From Kibdelosporangium banguiense (GTDB lineage: Bacteria > Actinomycetota > Actinomycetes > Mycobacteriales > Pseudonocardiaceae): a stretch of 64,000 nt of DNA. A program made the translations under genes and the position numbers. Below are positions 61,164 through 64,000 of the stretch, one piece after another. Where the stretch lies: positions 7,019,203 through 7,083,202 of the forward strand of contig NZ_JAGINW010000001.1 of the NCBI RefSeq assembly GCF_017876405.1, given 5' to 3'. Positions within the stretch are counted from its first letter, which is position 1, and each line of letters starts with the position of its first letter. Under the pieces are notes generated by a model. That model searched no databases. It saw nothing but the letters and a program-made list of their open reading frames with translations, and was not told the DNA's origin.

Positions 61164-62003
61164 TCACGCTCTCGACAGTGTCACCTGGGCTGTGAGGGTG
61201 GTGAGGGCTTCGGCTGTGGTTGTGTCGGCGGGGAGGTAGGCGATGAGGCGGCGGTCCTCGGGGCTGGCCGGGTGGAGGCTTTCGAAGGCCAGGGTGAGGT
61301 TGCCTGCGGTGGGGTGGGACCAGCGTTCGGTGCCTGTCGGGGAGGGCAGGGCGCCGGAGGAGGCGAAGCGGCGGGTGAATTCGGCGCCGACGGTGATGGA
61401 GAGTTCCTCGGCGAGGAATGCTGCTGCGTAGTTGCCCAGGTCGGCGGCGCTGCGGATGGAGGCGGCGCGGTCGTCGGCGATGCGGTCCCAGTCGCGGAAC
61501 ACTGTCCGGGCTCTGGGGTTGGTGAAGGCGTAACGGACGATGTTGGGATTGTTGTCGTCCAGGAGGCCGACAGGGGCCACGAGTTGCCGGTAGCCGACGG
61601 TGTACGCGAGCACGTCGCCTGCCGCGTTGACGATGAGTGCGGGGCTGGGTTCGAGGCGGTCGAGCAGTGCCCGCAAGGTGGGGCGTAGCGGCTCCGGTGG
61701 TGCGGATGCCTGGGCGCATGTTCCGCTTGTTCCGGCTTTGACCAGGCGATACAGGTGTACGCGTTCGTCTGCGGACAGTTGCAGGGCGTCGGCAAGGGCA
61801 CCGAGGACCTGGCCTGAGGGGTGGCGGTCGCGTCCTCGTTCGAGGCGGGTCAGGTATTCCACGCTGATGCCTGCGAGCTCGGCCAGTTCGCCTCGGCGCA
61901 GGCCCGGCGTGCGGCGCCGGGATCCGGTGGGCAAACCGGCTTGGGCTGGGGTGATGGACTCCCGCCTGGCACGCACGAACCCACCCAGAGCGTTGTCGGC
62001 CAT
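61164..62003 (-). CDS. XRE/MmyB-type transcriptional regulator
   Basis: A 279-residue protein with an N-terminal Cro/CI helix-turn-helix (GLRRGELAELAGISVEYLTRLERGRDRHP) and a C-terminal MmyB-like ligand-binding domain of PAS type (VLAYTVGYRQLVAPVGLLDD, RYAFTNPRARTVFRDW). It ends 19 bases from the STAND gene start on the same strand, so it may control or be co-transcribed with it. It is divergent from the LysR gene by 35 bases. Confidence 0.9.
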   Translation of the reverse strand: MADNALGGFVRARRESITPAQAGLPTGSRRRTPGLRRGELAELAGISVEYLTRLERGRDRHPSGQVLGALADALQLSADERVHLYRLVKAGTSGTCAQASAPPEPLRPTLRALLDRLEPSPALIVNAAGDVLAYTVGYRQLVAPVGLLDDNNPNIVRYAFTNPRARTVFRDWDRIADDRAASIRSAADLGNYAAAFLAEELSITVGAEFTRRFASSGALPSPTGTERWSHPTAGNLTLAFESLHPASPEDRRLIAYLPADTTTAEALTTLTAQVTLSRA

Positions 62004-62038
62004 GAACCGGAGTCTATGGCCACCCTAAGATCCCGGTC

Positions 62039-62980
62039 ATGGAATTGGAGGTCCGGCATCTGCGAGCGATCTGCACCATCGCGGAGACCGGCAGCCTCAC
62101 CCGGGCGGCCGCCGCCCTGCAACAGACCCAGCCGGGGCTCAGCGCGCAGCTGCGCCGGATCGAGTCCATGCTGGGCGGGCAGCTGTTCGAACGCAGGAAA
62201 CACGGCGTCGTGCTGACGTCGTTCGGTGAGCTCATCGTTTCGCGCGCGCAGGCGGTCCTGCCGACTGTGGACGAACTGATGAATACGCTTGCCTTGCGGC
62301 CCAACGGTTTGGCCCACCGGTTGCGTATCGGCGCGGTCTCGGGCCCGTTGCTGGCCGGTCTGGTCACCGCGATCCGGCGGCACTATCCCGAAGCGGACCT
62401 CACCACCCGTGGCCACGCTGCCTCGGAGCCGCTGATCGACGACATCGCGGCGGGCCGGTTGGAGGCCGCGCTGGTCGGCGAGAACCCTGGCTATCAGCTG
62501 TCGCGACCGGCCGGCGTGCTGCTGCGGACCATTGTGGACGAACCGGTCTTCGCGTTGCTGCCTGCCACGCATCCGTTGGCCGTCAAGGACGAGGTGACGC
62601 TCGCCGAGTTGGTCGAGGAGGACTGGGCGACGCCGAGCCCGCAGGACCGCACCCCCGAATACTGGATGCGGGTCCTGCTCGATACCGGTCGCCTGCCTCG
62701 CGTCCGCTACGAGGCCGAAGGGCGGATGCTCGCCGAACTCGTCCGGCACGGCCACGCGATCAGTCTCTGCCAGGCCACTTTCGTCGAGACGCCCGGCCTC
62801 GCGGTCCGGGCGATCGCCGGCGATCCCCTGTGGTTCCGGCACATGCTGGCCTGGCACCAGGACGGCCCGCTGGCCGCCCACGGCGAGACCCTCGCCCAGG
62901 ATCTGGCCAAGTTCTATATCGACGCGTTCGTCCCCAACGACGCCTACCGCCGGTGGCGGGCCCGTCGCAACCAAGGCTGA
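62039..62980 (+). CDS. LysR-family regulator
   Basis: A 313-residue LysR-type regulator: MELEVRHLRAICTIAETGSL and TRAAAALQQTQPGLSAQLRRIE are the winged-helix part; the rest is the two-lobe effector domain with LIDDIAAGRLEAALVGENPG. The target is probably the divergent XRE-type gene or itself. Confidence 0.93.
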   Translation: MELEVRHLRAICTIAETGSLTRAAAALQQTQPGLSAQLRRIESMLGGQLFERRKHGVVLTSFGELIVSRAQAVLPTVDELMNTLALRPNGLAHRLRIGAVSGPLLAGLVTAIRRHYPEADLTTRGHAASEPLIDDIAAGRLEAALVGENPGYQLSRPAGVLLRTIVDEPVFALLPATHPLAVKDEVTLAELVEEDWATPSPQDRTPEYWMRVLLDTGRLPRVRYEAEGRMLAELVRHGHAISLCQATFVETPGLAVRAIAGDPLWFRHMLAWHQDGPLAAHGETLAQDLAKFYIDAFVPNDAYRRWRARRNQG

Positions 62981-62984
62981 CCGT

Positions 62985-63548
62985 TCATTTCCGGGAGTAC
63001 CAGGTGACGAACACGCCGCAGTCAAACGATTCCCGTTCGGCCGGGGTGAATCCGGTCGGCTGGAAATCGCCGTCGATCATGGGGATGCCGGCTCCCGCGA
63101 TCACCGGGTAGCTCTTGATGATCAGTTGGTCGATCTCCGGCAGCAGCTCACCGGCGAGTTTCCCGCCGCCGCACAGGTAGATGTCCAGGCCGTCCTGCTG
63201 CTTGAGCTCACGGACCAGTCCGATCGGGTCGCTGCGCACCAGGGTGATCGCCGGGTCGGCCTGCTCCAGCGTGCTCGACACGACGTACTGCTTGAGATGC
63301 GCGTACGGGTTGGTGACGGCAGTGTCGATCTCGTAGGTGCCCCGGCCCATCAGCACGGTGTCGAACGTCTTGTTCGGGGCGTCCTGCACGCCGAGCATGG
63401 CCCGGATGTGGGTCGGGATGGTCTCCGGGAAGCGCTGGCCCATCCAGGCCGCGTACGCGTCGTCACCAGGGTAGAAGTCGTACTCGCCGCCCGGTCCGGC
63501 GATGTATCCGTCCAGGGAGACGGCGATGTAGTAGACAAGCTTTCGCAT
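62985..63548 (-). CDS. Dihydrofolate-reductase-family (RibD C-terminal-like) protein
   Basis: A 187-residue protein of the DHFR/RibD-C superfamily: YYIAVSLDGYIAGPGGEYDFY, TVLMGRGTYEIDTA and LDIYLCGGGKLAGELLPEID. It binds NADPH; true DHFR activity is doubtful. The ATG at 63548 follows GAGGGG. It is divergent from a TetR gene and its promoter contains the TGAAGT repeats. Confidence 0.88.
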   Translation of the reverse strand: MRKLVYYIAVSLDGYIAGPGGEYDFYPGDDAYAAWMGQRFPETIPTHIRAMLGVQDAPNKTFDTVLMGRGTYEIDTAVTNPYAHLKQYVVSSTLEQADPAITLVRSDPIGLVRELKQQDGLDIYLCGGGKLAGELLPEIDQLIIKSYPVIAGAGIPMIDGDFQPTGFTPAERESFDCGVFVTWYSRK

Positions 63549-63561
63549 AAGAACCCCTCGA

Positions 63562-63609
63562 TGAAGTACTCTGTTTGAAGTGGTTTGACCATAGTACTTC
63601 ACTTGAAGT
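63562..63609. promoter_or_regulatory. TGAAGT repeats between DHFR-like and TetR genes
   Basis: TGAAGT occurs at 63562-63567, 63576-63581 and 63604-63609. The last copy forms the inverted repeat ACTTCA-CT-TGAAGT (63596-63609). The set lies in the divergent promoter region, so it is the likely TetR operator. Confidence 0.5.
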
Positions 63610-63627
63610 GGTGTCAACGGAGGTTTG

Positions 63628-64000
63628 ATGCGTCAGAACCCAGCTCGTCGTGCCGCGCTGCTCGACGCGGCCATCGAGGTCCTGGCCCACGAAGGCTCAC
63701 GTGGGCTGACGTTGCGGGCGGTCGACAAAGCGGCGGGCGTGCCGACGGGCACCGCGTCCAACTACTTCAGCAACCGCGACGAGCTGCTGACACAAGCAGG
63801 TGCGCGCGTCTATGAACGGCTGATTCCAGATGACGTCACCATCGAGGAACAGATGTCCGGTGTGCAGGACCTGGACAAGTTCGTCGAGCTCATGCGCGAG
63901 ACCGTGAAACGGGTGTCAGGCTTCCGCACGGGCTATCTCGCCATGCTGGAACTACGCCTGGAAGCGACCAGGCGGCCGGAGTTGCGCGCCGTGCTGACCA
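63628..64000 (+). CDS. TetR-family regulator, partial (runs off the window)
   Basis: The first 124 residues of a TetR-type repressor with GGAGGT before the ATG. The HTH is LLDAAIEVLAHEGSRGLTLR and AGVPTGTASNYFSNRDELLT. The C-terminal domain is cut by the end of the window. It is divergent from the DHFR-like gene it probably controls. Confidence 0.88.
   Translation, partial: MRQNPARRAALLDAAIEVLAHEGSRGLTLRAVDKAAGVPTGTASNYFSNRDELLTQAGARVYERLIPDDVTIEEQMSGVQDLDKFVELMRETVKRVSGFRTGYLAMLELRLEATRRPELRAVLT

Noticed and set aside
1..64000. CRISPR array, tRNA or rRNA gene, transposase
   Set aside because: No regular spaced repeats, cloverleaf-type segments, rRNA-like sequence or DDE transposase motifs were seen in reading the window.

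Overview
The window reads as a chromosomal segment of a high-GC actinomycete, most likely a filamentous member of the Pseudonocardiales. The reasons are strong G/C third-position bias, frequent GTG starts, many ATGA/GTGA overlaps, and a gene set typical of that order: KamDE, RecD2, a LytR-CpsA-Psr protein, F420/PPOX-type proteins, a CopD-CtaG fusion, PucR- and MocR-type regulators, and an actinobacterial-type STAND/TPR protein. Genus and species cannot be decided from the sequence. I saw no rRNA, tRNA, CRISPR array, transposase or prophage genes.

Layout. 1-4984: four translationally linked genes, namely the 3' end of a DUF4365-like (PD-(D/E)XK-type) protein, an unknown protein, a winged-helix-like protein and a 1024-residue double ATPase with a HerA/FtsK-like C-terminal motor. 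This looks like a nuclease-plus-motor defence cassette and is the best candidate here for an undescribed system. 5132-12441: a membrane metallophosphoesterase, a GT-B glycosyltransferase-like protein with a coiled-coil tail, two FMN monooxygenases, a Tat-exported sulfite-oxidase-like molybdoenzyme and a phosphotriesterase-related hydrolase. 12451-13271: a patatin-like gene broken by a frameshift. 13553-13568: an exact actinobacterial LexA (SOS) box in front of a CynX-type MFS transporter. 14830-28842: assorted metabolic and regulatory genes, including a hydroxyacid dehydrogenase, MocR regulator, secreted subtilase, CobW GTPase, POT transporter, RecD2 and a cold-shock-domain protein.

29464-40084: a split transketolase, then genes matching the clostridial lysine (beta-lysine) degradation route: a KamA-family radical SAM protein (divergent), Kdd, an amidohydrolase, KamD and KamE. 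After three back-to-back hairpins and an unusual GroEL with an insertion of about 70 residues comes a Kal-like 3-aminobutyryl-CoA ammonia lyase. The cleavage enzyme Kce is not in the window.

40127-50274: a 2OG-Fe(II) oxygenase, a MarR regulator with a tandem operator facing a PPOX protein and an MBL hydrolase, a secreted peptidase, a large nested inverted repeat, a three-subunit xanthine-dehydrogenase-type operon followed by a convergent PucR regulator, and an SHMT-like PLP enzyme. 50343-64000: a protein with eCIS-type AVQR motifs, the CopD-CtaG fusion, an LCP protein, several regulators, a 32-residue membrane ORF coupled to a PPOX gene, a 1207-residue STAND NTPase/TPR protein with an amyloid-signalling-like N-terminus, and a DHFR-like gene divergent from a TetR gene that runs off the window.
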